A DNA stretch of 9,005 nt. Origin: Chloroflexota bacterium. GTDB taxonomy: Bacteria; Chloroflexota; Dehalococcoidia; Dehalococcoidales; JAUYDJ01. Every line of letters begins with the position of its first letter. Position 1 is the first letter of the stretch. This document shows positions 1 to 6,683 of this stretch, piece by piece. The DNA is taken from positions 1 through 9,005 of the forward strand of contig JAUYDJ010000209.1 of NCBI GenBank assembly GCA_030690025.1, written 5' to 3'. The notes beneath the pieces were generated by a model. It was not told the DNA's origin, searched no databases, and was given only the letters and a program-made list of their open reading frames with translations. A program made the position numbers and the translations under genes.

Positions 1-94
1 TGTAGATTGGATGTACCTCGTGTCCCAAATGTTTAGTAATCTCAGATAGTAGTCTTTCAATTAGTTTCCCAAGACGCTCATCTAACTTTGCCAT
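1..94 (-). CDS. Unidentified protein, N-terminal 31 residues only
   Basis: An open frame starts with ATG at 94-92 and runs off the left edge. The visible residues begin MAKLDERLGKLIERL and continue as a charged, Leu/Ile-rich amphipathic stretch that looks helical, ending ...GHEVHPIY. No stop interrupts the 31 codons. The start is well supported: an AAGGAG Shine-Dalgarno at 107-102 lies 7 nt upstream, the best ribosome binding site in the window. The start is 24 nt after the ispG stop on the same strand, so it could be co-transcribed with ispG. The DNA here is about 37% GC, against clearly more than 50% in ispG. I do not recognise the family, and no function is proposed. That it is a real gene is likely from the start context, but only a short piece is visible. 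Confidence 0.6.
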   Translation of the reverse strand, partial: MAKLDERLGKLIERLLSEITKHLGHEVHPIY

Positions 95-118
95 TGTAAA
101 GCTCCTTTTTAGAAATCG

Positions 119-1171
119 TTACAGCCTCTTCACCTCTCTCATTAATGCCGTCAGCAAGTCCTTTTCCTCAACCACCCCGATCTTTTTACCTTTCTTAAAC
201 AGGATGGCGCGGGCTTTGCCGCAGGCAATACCCACATCGGCGTCTTTGGCCTCGCCGGGGCCGTTGACGGCGCAGCCCATCACCGCTACCTTTATCGGCT
301 TGTTGATTTTGAGCAGCTCTTTCTCCACCGCTTCGGCCAGCTTTATCGTATCTACCTCGGCGCGGCCGCAGGTGGGACAGCTCACCAGTACCGGCCCGTG
401 CTGGCGCAGGTCCAGGCTCTTCAGGATTTCATAGCCGGCAACGACCTCCTCCCTGGGGTGAGCGGTCAGCGAAACACGGATAGTATCGCCAATGCCCATA
501 TAGAGCAGCGTGCCAATGCCCACCGCGCTGCGGACAATGCCAGTGCGCGGCGTGCCGGCTTCAGTAATGCCCAGGTGGAGCGGGTAGGGGAGCTTTGCCG
601 CGATATCCCGGTAGGCGGCAATAGTAGTGGGGACGTCAAAAGCCTTGAGGGAGACCTTGATGAGGTCGAAGTCGAGGCTCTCCAGCAGCTTTACCTGCTT
701 CAGGGCGGTGTTTACCATCCGCTGGACAATAGTTAGTTTAGAATTGGCCGTCTTGGGCAGGCTGCCGGCATTTACCCCGATACGGATGGGGACGCTCCGC
801 TCTTTAGCCGCTTTGACCACGGCTTTAACCTTGTCCGGCTCGCTGATATTGCCCGGATTCAGTCGCAGGCCGTCGGCGCCGGCCTCCAGCGCCAGCAGGG
901 CCAGGCGGTAATCGAAGTGAATATCGGCAATAAGTGGAATGGAGATGCCCTTCCTGATATCGGCTATAGCGCGGGCGGCTTCAGCGTCGGGCACGGCCAC
1001 CCGGATTATTTCGCAGCCGTATTCCTCCAGCTCCTTGACCTGACGAACAGTTGACATAACATCACGAGTGTCCGTCTTGGTCATAGACTGCACCACGATA
1101 GGGGCGTCGCCGCCCACGGTGACGTCGCCAATCTGAATCGGTTTACTCTGTCTGCGCTGGTTCATATTCAT
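119..1171 (-). CDS. ispG: 4-hydroxy-3-methylbut-2-en-1-yl diphosphate synthase IspG (GcpE)
   Basis: IspG reductively converts 2-C-methyl-D-erythritol 2,4-cyclodiphosphate to HMBPP, the penultimate step of the MEP isoprenoid pathway. It is a cytosolic 4Fe-4S enzyme needing ferredoxin or flavodoxin electrons. The 350-residue product has the usual short bacterial layout: a TIM-barrel domain (about residues 10-240, with VQSMTKTDT near 27-35, PLIADIHFDYRLAL at 79-92 and GLRLNPGNI at 101-109) and a C-terminal Fe-S domain. Three cluster cysteines are present, C265 and C268 in SCPTCGR and C300 in MGCAVNGPGEA, with the fourth-ligand Glu at E307. The ATG at 1171 is preferred. A second in-frame ATG lies two codons later, and neither has a good Shine-Dalgarno, so the message may be nearly leaderless (see the promoter at 1180-1209). 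In related genomes it usually follows rseP directly. Here a plus-strand gene separates them, so it needs its own promoter. Confidence 0.97.
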   Translation of the reverse strand: MNMNQRRQSKPIQIGDVTVGGDAPIVVQSMTKTDTRDVMSTVRQVKELEEYGCEIIRVAVPDAEAARAIADIRKGISIPLIADIHFDYRLALLALEAGADGLRLNPGNISEPDKVKAVVKAAKERSVPIRIGVNAGSLPKTANSKLTIVQRMVNTALKQVKLLESLDFDLIKVSLKAFDVPTTIAAYRDIAAKLPYPLHLGITEAGTPRTGIVRSAVGIGTLLYMGIGDTIRVSLTAHPREEVVAGYEILKSLDLRQHGPVLVSCPTCGRAEVDTIKLAEAVEKELLKINKPIKVAVMGCAVNGPGEAKDADVGIACGKARAILFKKGKKIGVVEEKDLLTALMREVKRL

Positions 1172-1179
1172 CCATGCTT

Positions 1180-1209
1180 AGTATAATACACCTTGAGTCG
1201 CTGAGTCAC
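1180..1209 (-). promoter_or_regulatory. Candidate sigma-70-type promoter for ispG
   Basis: On the minus strand, GTGACT (1209-1204, 4 of 6 matches to TTGACA) and TATACT (1185-1180, 5 of 6 matches to TATAAT) are separated by 18 nt. An overlapping alternative -10 is TATTAT at 1188-1183. The expected start site, about 1173, is within a few bases of the ispG ATG at 1171. That would give a leaderless or near-leaderless mRNA and agrees with the lack of a Shine-Dalgarno. This is a match by eye only. Confidence 0.4.
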
Positions 1210-1224
1210 CTCGGCTTCCCGGTG

Positions 1225-1253
1225 ATGACATCTCAGCTTCGCTGGTGTATATT
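1225..1253 (+). promoter_or_regulatory. Candidate sigma-70-type promoter for the molybdenum hydroxylase gene
   Basis: On the plus strand, ATGACA (1225-1230) and TATATT (1248-1253) each match consensus at 5 of 6 positions and are separated by exactly 17 nt. The expected start is near 1260, about 23 nt before the preferred ATG at 1283. A perfect TATAAT at 1260-1265 also exists but lacks a recognisable -35 at the right distance. The promoter lies back to back with the ispG one in a short divergent spacer. Confidence 0.45.
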
Positions 1254-1282
1254 AGAGGGTATAATCCTTGCTGGGAAGCATG

Positions 1283-3574
1283 ATGGTCGAGTATTCGTAT
1301 ATCGGTAAGAGCCTGCCCCGGGTAGACGGACGGGCCAAGGTGACCGGCGAGGCTGTCTATACAGCGGACATCCAGCTGCCCGGGCTCCTCGTGGGTAAGA
1401 TTAAGCGCAGCCCTTATCCCTTCGCTCGGATTATCAATATCAATACTAGCAGGGCTCAAAAGCTAGCCGGGGTCAGGGCGGTCATTACCGCCGGCGATAT
1501 CACCCAGTTCCCTTACGGGCCGATGATTGCCGATGAACTGCCTTTGGCCGATGGACATGTCCGCTATGCCGGGGAAGGGGTGGCGGCAGTGGCCGCTATC
1601 GACGATGAGACCGCCGCGGAGGCGCTGGACTTAATCGAGGTAGAGTATGAGGAGCTGACGCCAGCCCTCGACCCGGAAGAAGCAATGGCACCCGGCGCGC
1701 CGGTGGTGCACCCGGAAAGAGAGACGGTTAAACTCAATGTGGCCTATAGCTTTGATTTTGCCCGCGGGGAAGGGGAAGCCGCCTTCAGACAGGCCGACCT
1801 GGTGGTGGCAGACCGTTTCTCCACGCAGGCACAGTACCAGGCTTATCTCGAACCGCAAGCCTGCATTGCGCAGTGGCACGATTCGGGCAAGCTTACCGTC
1901 TGGGGTGCCCTGCAGGCCCCGTTCCGGGCCCGGACACTGCTGGCGCTCGCCCTGGGTATCCCCGAGCACCAAATCAGGATAGTCCAGCCCTACATAGGGG
2001 GTGGCTTCGGGGGCAAGCTATATCTTCAGCCTAACCTGCCGATATGTGCCCTCCTCGCCAGGCAGGCGGGCCGACCGGTAAAGCTGGTCTATACGCGAGA
2101 GGAGGACTTCATATCGGGACGTCCCCGTATCTCGGAAATCATCGACCTCCGGCTGGGATTCAAAGGTACGACCCTGGTCGCCAAGAGTGTGCGGGTAACG
2201 GCTGACTGCGGGGCTTACTGCGGATGTACCCCGGCGGTGGTGGCTACCTCGCTGGTCTATCCCGACAATCTCTACCGGCTGGCCAATACCAGGGCTTCGG
2301 CCAGCATAGTCTATACCAATAAGATTCCGCGGTCGGCTTGCCGGGGTTTCGGCAATCTGGAGATGCTCTTTGCTACCGAGTCGCTAATGGATGTAGCCGC
2401 CGAAAGACTAGGCATTGACCCCGCCGAGCTGAGGTTGAAGAACTGCGCCCAGAAAGGGGATGTGACGGCTCACGGCTGGGTGCTCAATAGCTGCGGCCTT
2501 AGCGATTCCATACTGCTGGCAACTGAGAAATCGAGATGGACGGACTGGAAATGGAAGAGAAACCGCGGCATGGGTATGGCCTGCCAGGTGCATATCTCCG
2601 GTAAGAAAGCCATGCACCCGCTCTATGACGGTTCCGCCGCCATTGTCAGCCTTGACCAGCTTGGCAAGGTCAAGGTTATTTCCGGTGAAAGTGAGCTCGG
2701 GCAGGGGGCAAACACTGTTTTCGCGCAGATTGCTGCGGAGGAATTGGGAATAGACGCGGCAGACATAGAAGTATTGCCGGTGGTAGACAGCGATTTCTCG
2801 CCTTACTGTATCGGGACGGCGGCCAGCCGGGTTACTATGCTAGGCGGGAATGCGGTGCGCCTGGCTGCCAGAGACGCTCGAAGACAGCTGCTCAAGTATG
2901 CCGCCGCGAAACTGGGGATTGGGGCTGACGAGCTGCAGATTAGGGACGGTAGATTCTATGTTAAAGCCTCCGCCAGGGAGGTCGCCACCGTCAAGGCGGT
3001 AGCTAATGATATTGTGTTGAGCAAGCTCGGTGGGGTGCCCATCACCGGCCGGGCGGAATATATCGTGCCTGATGACGTGGTCATGCCGGATAAGACCCAG
3101 TACGGCAACTGCTCAGTCGGCTACGCTTTCAGCACGCAGGTGGCCGAGGTCGAGGTTGACACGGAGACGGGCAAGGTAGAAGTCCTCAATGTCTGGGTGG
3201 GCGAGGACGTGGGCAAGGCATTAAACCCCGGGCTGTGTGAAGGGCAGATTGAGGGCGGCGTAGTCCAGGGAATAGGCTACGCCCTGAGCGAAGACTATTA
3301 TTGGAAAGAGGGCCGGCTGCTGACCACCGACTTCAGAGATTACAAGCTCCCGGTTTTTGCAGGTATTCCTGAAATACACTCGATTCTTATCGAGACAAAC
3401 GAGCCGGCAGGACCTTTTGGTGCCAAAAGTATCGGTGAGCCGGCGATAAACCCGACGGCGGCGGCCATTGCCAACGCGGTCTATGACGCGGTGGGCGTCA
3501 GGATAAAGGCCCTGCCCATCACACCGGAGAAACTGCTGCAAGCATTAAAAGATAAGGGCAAGAAGAAGCCTTAG
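1283..3574 (+). CDS. Xanthine dehydrogenase/aldehyde oxidase-family molybdopterin-binding subunit
   Basis: This is the large catalytic subunit of a molybdenum hydroxylase, whose family hydroxylates or dehydroxylates aromatic, purine or aldehyde substrates with water as oxygen source. From the ATG at 1283 it has 763 residues, the normal size. The N-terminal hammerhead domain (about 5-120) opens YSYIGKSLPRVDG. The first Moco-binding region holds GGGFGGK (239-245) and RSACRGFG (350-357). The second holds GESELGQG (468-475), GTAASR near residue 510 and GAKSIGEP (713-720), with E719 at the catalytic base position. The CO dehydrogenase loop AYxCSFR is absent. The residue after GGGFGGK is Leu, not the Glu that binds purine in true xanthine dehydrogenase, so an HcrA-like or other aromatic/aldehyde enzyme is more likely; the substrate is unknown. 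ATG 1283 is favoured by GGGA at 1273-1276. ATG 1280 and a TTG at 1268 (GAGGG at 1255-1259) are alternatives. No FAD or 2Fe-2S subunit is adjacent. Its stop is 22 nt from the convergent rseP stop. Confidence 0.9.
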   Translation: MVEYSYIGKSLPRVDGRAKVTGEAVYTADIQLPGLLVGKIKRSPYPFARIININTSRAQKLAGVRAVITAGDITQFPYGPMIADELPLADGHVRYAGEGVAAVAAIDDETAAEALDLIEVEYEELTPALDPEEAMAPGAPVVHPERETVKLNVAYSFDFARGEGEAAFRQADLVVADRFSTQAQYQAYLEPQACIAQWHDSGKLTVWGALQAPFRARTLLALALGIPEHQIRIVQPYIGGGFGGKLYLQPNLPICALLARQAGRPVKLVYTREEDFISGRPRISEIIDLRLGFKGTTLVAKSVRVTADCGAYCGCTPAVVATSLVYPDNLYRLANTRASASIVYTNKIPRSACRGFGNLEMLFATESLMDVAAERLGIDPAELRLKNCAQKGDVTAHGWVLNSCGLSDSILLATEKSRWTDWKWKRNRGMGMACQVHISGKKAMHPLYDGSAAIVSLDQLGKVKVISGESELGQGANTVFAQIAAEELGIDAADIEVLPVVDSDFSPYCIGTAASRVTMLGGNAVRLAARDARRQLLKYAAAKLGIGADELQIRDGRFYVKASAREVATVKAVANDIVLSKLGGVPITGRAEYIVPDDVVMPDKTQYGNCSVGYAFSTQVAEVEVDTETGKVEVLNVWVGEDVGKALNPGLCEGQIEGGVVQGIGYALSEDYYWKEGRLLTTDFRDYKLPVFAGIPEIHSILIETNEPAGPFGAKSIGEPAINPTAAAIANAVYDAVGVRIKALPITPEKLLQALKDKGKKKP

Positions 3575-3596
3575 ACAAGGGCAGAGACGAAAAGCT

Positions 3597-4655
3597 CTAC
3601 GGTATCAGGCTGTTGCCCGCGATAATGCGCAGGATATCCTGGTAGGTGATGACCAGGATGGCTGCCATCAGCAGCGCAAAACCGATAAGGTGCACCGTGC
3701 TCTCGATACGCGGAGAGACGCGCTTGCCACGTCGAATCCACTCCAGCACCACAAAAGCAATGCGACCGCCATCCAGGGCGGGTAGCGGAAAGATATTGAC
3801 CAGTGCCAGGTTTATGCTGAGAAAGCCGGCAAACTCCAGCAGCGGGCTGATACCGGCCCTGGCTACCTCGCCGGTGATTTGGGCAATACCCACCGGGCCG
3901 GCCACCGCTGCCGGCGCCGTGCCAATTATCATGCTGATGATGCCGTTCTTAAATAGGACAAAGGTCTCGATGCCCTCAACTGCCCCCATCGGTATGGCCT
4001 GCCAGAAGGGGTAACTCTGTTCAATAACCTTCGGCGAGGACAACTGCAGGATAATGCCCACCGCCCCCTGCCCGATGGGGGGTCTCCATCTCGGGATGAC
4101 CTTGATATTGGCGGTGGTTGCATCCGGGTGTTTGACTGTAACAGTGACCTGCTGTCCAAGGTTAAGCTGAATATTGCGCTGCATGTCATTGATATTATGT
4201 ACCGCCTTGCCGTTTACCGATAGGACAATATCCCCCGTCTGCATACCGGCCAGCGCCGCTGGGGAACCGGGCGCTACCTGCTGGACGATGACCTGCCCGT
4301 CTACCAGGCTATGCGGCAGCATAAAGGCGATGGAAAAGAGCAGGACAGGCAGTATAGCGTTCATCAGGGAGCCAGCCGCCAGTATTAGTATCCGCCGCCC
4401 GGCGCTCTGGCTGGCCAGGCTGTGGGGCACGCCGGGGTCTTCTTCGCCGGCCAGCTTAACAAAGCCACCCAGGGGTATGGCGTTTATCGAGTATACCGTT
4501 CCGCCCCGTTTCAGGGATAGCAGTCGCGGCGGAAAGCCCACGCCAAACTCCTCCACCTTCACCCCGAAGGCTTTGGCCGTGCCGAAGTGGCCGAGCTCAT
4601 GGACAATGACGAGTACGACCAGTACCGCTACAAAAGAGACTATGGTTAAAAGCAT
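3597..4655 (-). CDS. rseP: RIP metalloprotease RseP (site-2 protease family)
   Basis: RseP is an intramembrane zinc protease that cleaves transmembrane substrates such as anti-sigma factors and leftover signal peptides. The 352-residue protein is of the short bacterial type with one PDZ domain. The first membrane segment (about 3-18) runs straight into the zinc motif HELGH (19-23). GSLMN (95-99) begins the second hydrophobic segment (about 95-113). The PDZ domain spans about 120-190, with GSPAALAGMQTGDIVLSVNG at 130-149. The second metal-ligand motif is in NIFPLPALDGGR (D295), followed by a last membrane segment near 323-342. The ATG at 4655 has GGAG 7 nt upstream, and the gene overlaps the 3' end of dxr by 10 nt, implying translational coupling. 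It ends facing the plus-strand molybdenum hydroxylase gene. The substrate in this organism cannot be read from the sequence. Confidence 0.96.
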   Translation of the reverse strand: MLLTIVSFVAVLVVLVIVHELGHFGTAKAFGVKVEEFGVGFPPRLLSLKRGGTVYSINAIPLGGFVKLAGEEDPGVPHSLASQSAGRRILILAAGSLMNAILPVLLFSIAFMLPHSLVDGQVIVQQVAPGSPAALAGMQTGDIVLSVNGKAVHNINDMQRNIQLNLGQQVTVTVKHPDATTANIKVIPRWRPPIGQGAVGIILQLSSPKVIEQSYPFWQAIPMGAVEGIETFVLFKNGIISMIIGTAPAAVAGPVGIAQITGEVARAGISPLLEFAGFLSINLALVNIFPLPALDGGRIAFVVLEWIRRGKRVSPRIESTVHLIGFALLMAAILVITYQDILRIIAGNSLIP

Positions 4656-5782
4656 GATTTAGCTCCAACAAGCTGCATTACCTTTTCGCTGGCCCAGGCG
4701 TCAGCCGCCAGTATCTCGGGCAGGGTAGGGTGAGCGACTGGCTGATGCCCGTCCAGCGCCCGCTCTACCAGGCAGGCGATATCAGTGAACTTAACACGCC
4801 CCGACAAAAACAGGTTAACCGCAGCCTCATCGGCCGCGCAGAGCACCGCCGGGCAAGTGCCGCCGTTCTTACCGGCCTCAATGGCCAGGCTGAGGCAGGG
4901 AAAGTTTTCGAGGTCGGGTTGTTCAAAGGTGAGGCTGTCAATTTCGTCCCAGTTAAGTCGGGGTAAGTCCGGATTAGGCAAACGGTCCGGGTAGCCGAGG
5001 GCATACTGAATCGATAAGCGCATGTCGGGACAACTCAGATGGGCTTTGATTGAGCCATCGACGAACTCGACCATGGAATGAATAAAGCTCTGGGGATGAA
5101 CGACCACGTCAATCTTCTGAAAAGGCATGTTGAAGAGCCAGTGGGCCTCAATAACTTCGAGGCCTTTGTTCATCAGTGTGGCGGAATCGATAGTGACCTT
5201 CTTGCCCATCCGCCATGAAGGGTGGTCAAGGGCTTGCGCAACTGTGACTCTGCTTAGCCGGGCGGCTGAGTAGTCTCGAAAGGGCCCCCCTGAGGCGGTC
5301 AGAATAAGCCGGGTCGGTTTCTCCTTTTCACCACGGAGGCATTGCCAGATAGCGCTGTGCTCGCTGTCGACGGGCAGGATATGAGCATTGTTCAACTTTG
5401 CCTCAGCGGTGACAATCTCACCGGCCATAACCAGCGACTCCTTATTAGCCAGGGCAATGTTCTTGCCGGCCTTCACCGCCGCCAGGGTGGGGCTTAGCCC
5501 CGCTTTGCCGGAAGTGGCGATGACTACCATGTCCACCTCCGGGTGGGAGGCCATTTCTTCCATCGAAAGGAATTGAGGCGAGACACTGTTCAGCCGGCCT
5601 TTATCCGGGCAATAGACAAAAAGCGGTTTGAAGTCGGCAATCTGCTTCAGCAGCAGGTCGACGTTCTTACCGGCGGCGAGGCCAACTACCTGGAATCTAT
5701 CCGGAAAAGCCTTGGCAATCTGGAGTGTCTGGCGGCCTATGGAGCCGGTGGAACCGAGGATGGCTAAACGCTTTACGCTCAC
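4646..5782 (-). CDS. dxr: 1-deoxy-D-xylulose 5-phosphate reductoisomerase (Dxr/IspC)
   Basis: Dxr converts DXP to 2-C-methyl-D-erythritol 4-phosphate with NADPH and a divalent metal, the first committed step of the MEP pathway and the target of fosmidomycin. The 378-residue product has the NADPH motif GSTGSIG at 10-16, LANKESLVMAG at 111-121, the metal-binding VDSEHSAIWQ (D139, E141), TASGGPFRD (162-170) and MNKGLEVIEAHW (E209 as the third metal ligand), then VHPQSFIHSMVEF and a C-terminal helical domain. The GTG at 5782 is chosen because family homology begins two residues later (VKRLAILG). The frame stays open upstream to an ATG at 5938, but that extension would lie antisense-free inside the cdsA end and looks nothing like Dxr. 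An AAAGAGG run directly abuts the GTG, an unusually short spacing. An 88-nt gap separates it from cdsA upstream. Confidence 0.95.
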   Translation of the reverse strand: MSVKRLAILGSTGSIGRQTLQIAKAFPDRFQVVGLAAGKNVDLLLKQIADFKPLFVYCPDKGRLNSVSPQFLSMEEMASHPEVDMVVIATSGKAGLSPTLAAVKAGKNIALANKESLVMAGEIVTAEAKLNNAHILPVDSEHSAIWQCLRGEKEKPTRLILTASGGPFRDYSAARLSRVTVAQALDHPSWRMGKKVTIDSATLMNKGLEVIEAHWLFNMPFQKIDVVVHPQSFIHSMVEFVDGSIKAHLSCPDMRLSIQYALGYPDRLPNPDLPRLNWDEIDSLTFEQPDLENFPCLSLAIEAGKNGGTCPAVLCAADEAAVNLFLSGRVKFTDIACLVERALDGHQPVAHPTLPEILAADAWASEKVMQLVGAKSCF

Positions 5783-5870
5783 CTCTTTATCATACCGCAA
5801 ATGAGGTAACACAGGCCAGTGGAAGCAGCACAAAGCATGAGATAGCGATAGCGGGCATTCTTGAATCCGC

Positions 5871-6680
5871 TTATGCCAGCCAGTCCAACCAGCCACTGTT
5901 GAAGGCCAGGGCGTAGTAATAGACCACCACCCCGGCAAAGAGCACGCTGTCCAGCCGGTCGAGGGCGCCGCCGTGCCCGGGCACGAGCTTGCCCGAGTCC
6001 TTAACCCCCATGTTGCGTTTGAACAACGACTTCGCCAGGTCGCCGAACTGACCGAAGATACTGGCCAGCAGACCCAGAAATACCGCTTGGCCGTAGCTCA
6101 AGGGCAGGTTGACCAGCCTGACCAGAATCAGCGCGGCGATGATAGAACCAAGGACGCCGGCCACGGCACCTTCCCAGGTCTTATTAGGACTGACCAGCGG
6201 CGCGAGGCGATGTTTGCCCCAGGCCCGACCGACAAAATAGGCGGCGGTATCAGCGGCAAAGGTAGTAAATAGCCCCAGGAATGCCCAGCTCCGGCCTGCC
6301 TCAAGTCCTCTCAGGGACACCATGTAGCTCAACAGCCACCCGATATAGAGCAGCCCGGCTACCGTCCATGCCCAACGAGCAAAAGCCTGCTCTTTTTGCG
6401 GGCGGAACACGAGCCAGATGAGGGGTAGTATCACCGCGGAGGTGAATAAATATGGTGCCAGATAACCAAAATGAGGGCCGATGATAAGAAGTGCGGTCCA
6501 GGTCAGACCAAAGGTGGTCAGCGGCGGCACCTTTACCGCAGCCACCAACCGGTAGAACTCAAATGCGGCCAGCAGTCCCCAGCCACAGAAAACTATAGTG
6601 AACCAGGGCTCACCGAACCAGATTACGGTCACCAGCAGAGGGATACCCCAGAGGGCGCTGAGAAGCCTTTTCTTAAGCAT
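5871..6680 (-). CDS. cdsA: Phosphatidate cytidylyltransferase (CDP-diglyceride synthase)
   Basis: CdsA forms CDP-diacylglycerol from phosphatidic acid and CTP at the cytoplasmic membrane, the branch point to all common phospholipids. The 269-residue protein is highly hydrophobic, with about seven or eight membrane segments, the first near 9-22. It carries the family signature at 218-244: SLFKRNMGVKDSGK followed by the GHGGALDRLD block with its conserved Asp residues. The Ala in HGGALDRLD is a mild variant of the usual bulky hydrophobic residue. The ATG at 6680 lies 3 nt after the uppS stop and has no Shine-Dalgarno, so it is probably translated by coupling with uppS. The uppS-cdsA-dxr-rseP order is widely conserved in bacteria. 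Confidence 0.96.
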   Translation of the reverse strand: MLKKRLLSALWGIPLLVTVIWFGEPWFTIVFCGWGLLAAFEFYRLVAAVKVPPLTTFGLTWTALLIIGPHFGYLAPYLFTSAVILPLIWLVFRPQKEQAFARWAWTVAGLLYIGWLLSYMVSLRGLEAGRSWAFLGLFTTFAADTAAYFVGRAWGKHRLAPLVSPNKTWEGAVAGVLGSIIAALILVRLVNLPLSYGQAVFLGLLASIFGQFGDLAKSLFKRNMGVKDSGKLVPGHGGALDRLDSVLFAGVVVYYYALAFNSGWLDWLA

Positions 6681-6683
6681 CAG

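Noticed and set aside
398..736. Plus-strand open frame of 112 codons antisense to ispG
   Set aside because: Shadow of ispG; no recognisable motif and no ribosome binding site context of its own.
1260..1265. Perfect TATAAT as the main promoter of the molybdenum hydroxylase gene
   Set aside because: No recognisable -35 lies 16-18 nt upstream. The ATGACA/TATATT pair with exact 17-nt spacing is the better candidate.
3579..3618. GGGCA...TGCCC inverted repeat enclosing AGAG...CTCT between the convergent gene ends
   Set aside because: The stems are only 4-5 bp, the outer loop is about 30 nt, part lies inside rseP, and no T-run follows. It is not a credible intrinsic terminator.
4174..4662. Plus-strand open frame of 162 codons antisense to rseP
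   Set aside because: Low-complexity Ser/Pro/Thr/Arg-rich shadow of a well-supported gene, with no independent start signal.
5790..5858. Minus-strand 22-codon hydrophobic small frame (MPAIAISCFVLLPLACVTSF...) in the cdsA-dxr gap
   Set aside because: It has no Shine-Dalgarno, and a frame this short is expected by chance. A leader-peptide role cannot be supported from one sequence.
5783..5938. N-terminal extension of dxr to an upstream ATG at 5938
   Set aside because: The extra 52 residues are Trp/His/Pro-rich, unlike any Dxr N-terminus, and overlap the coding end of cdsA. Family homology starts at the GTG at 5782.
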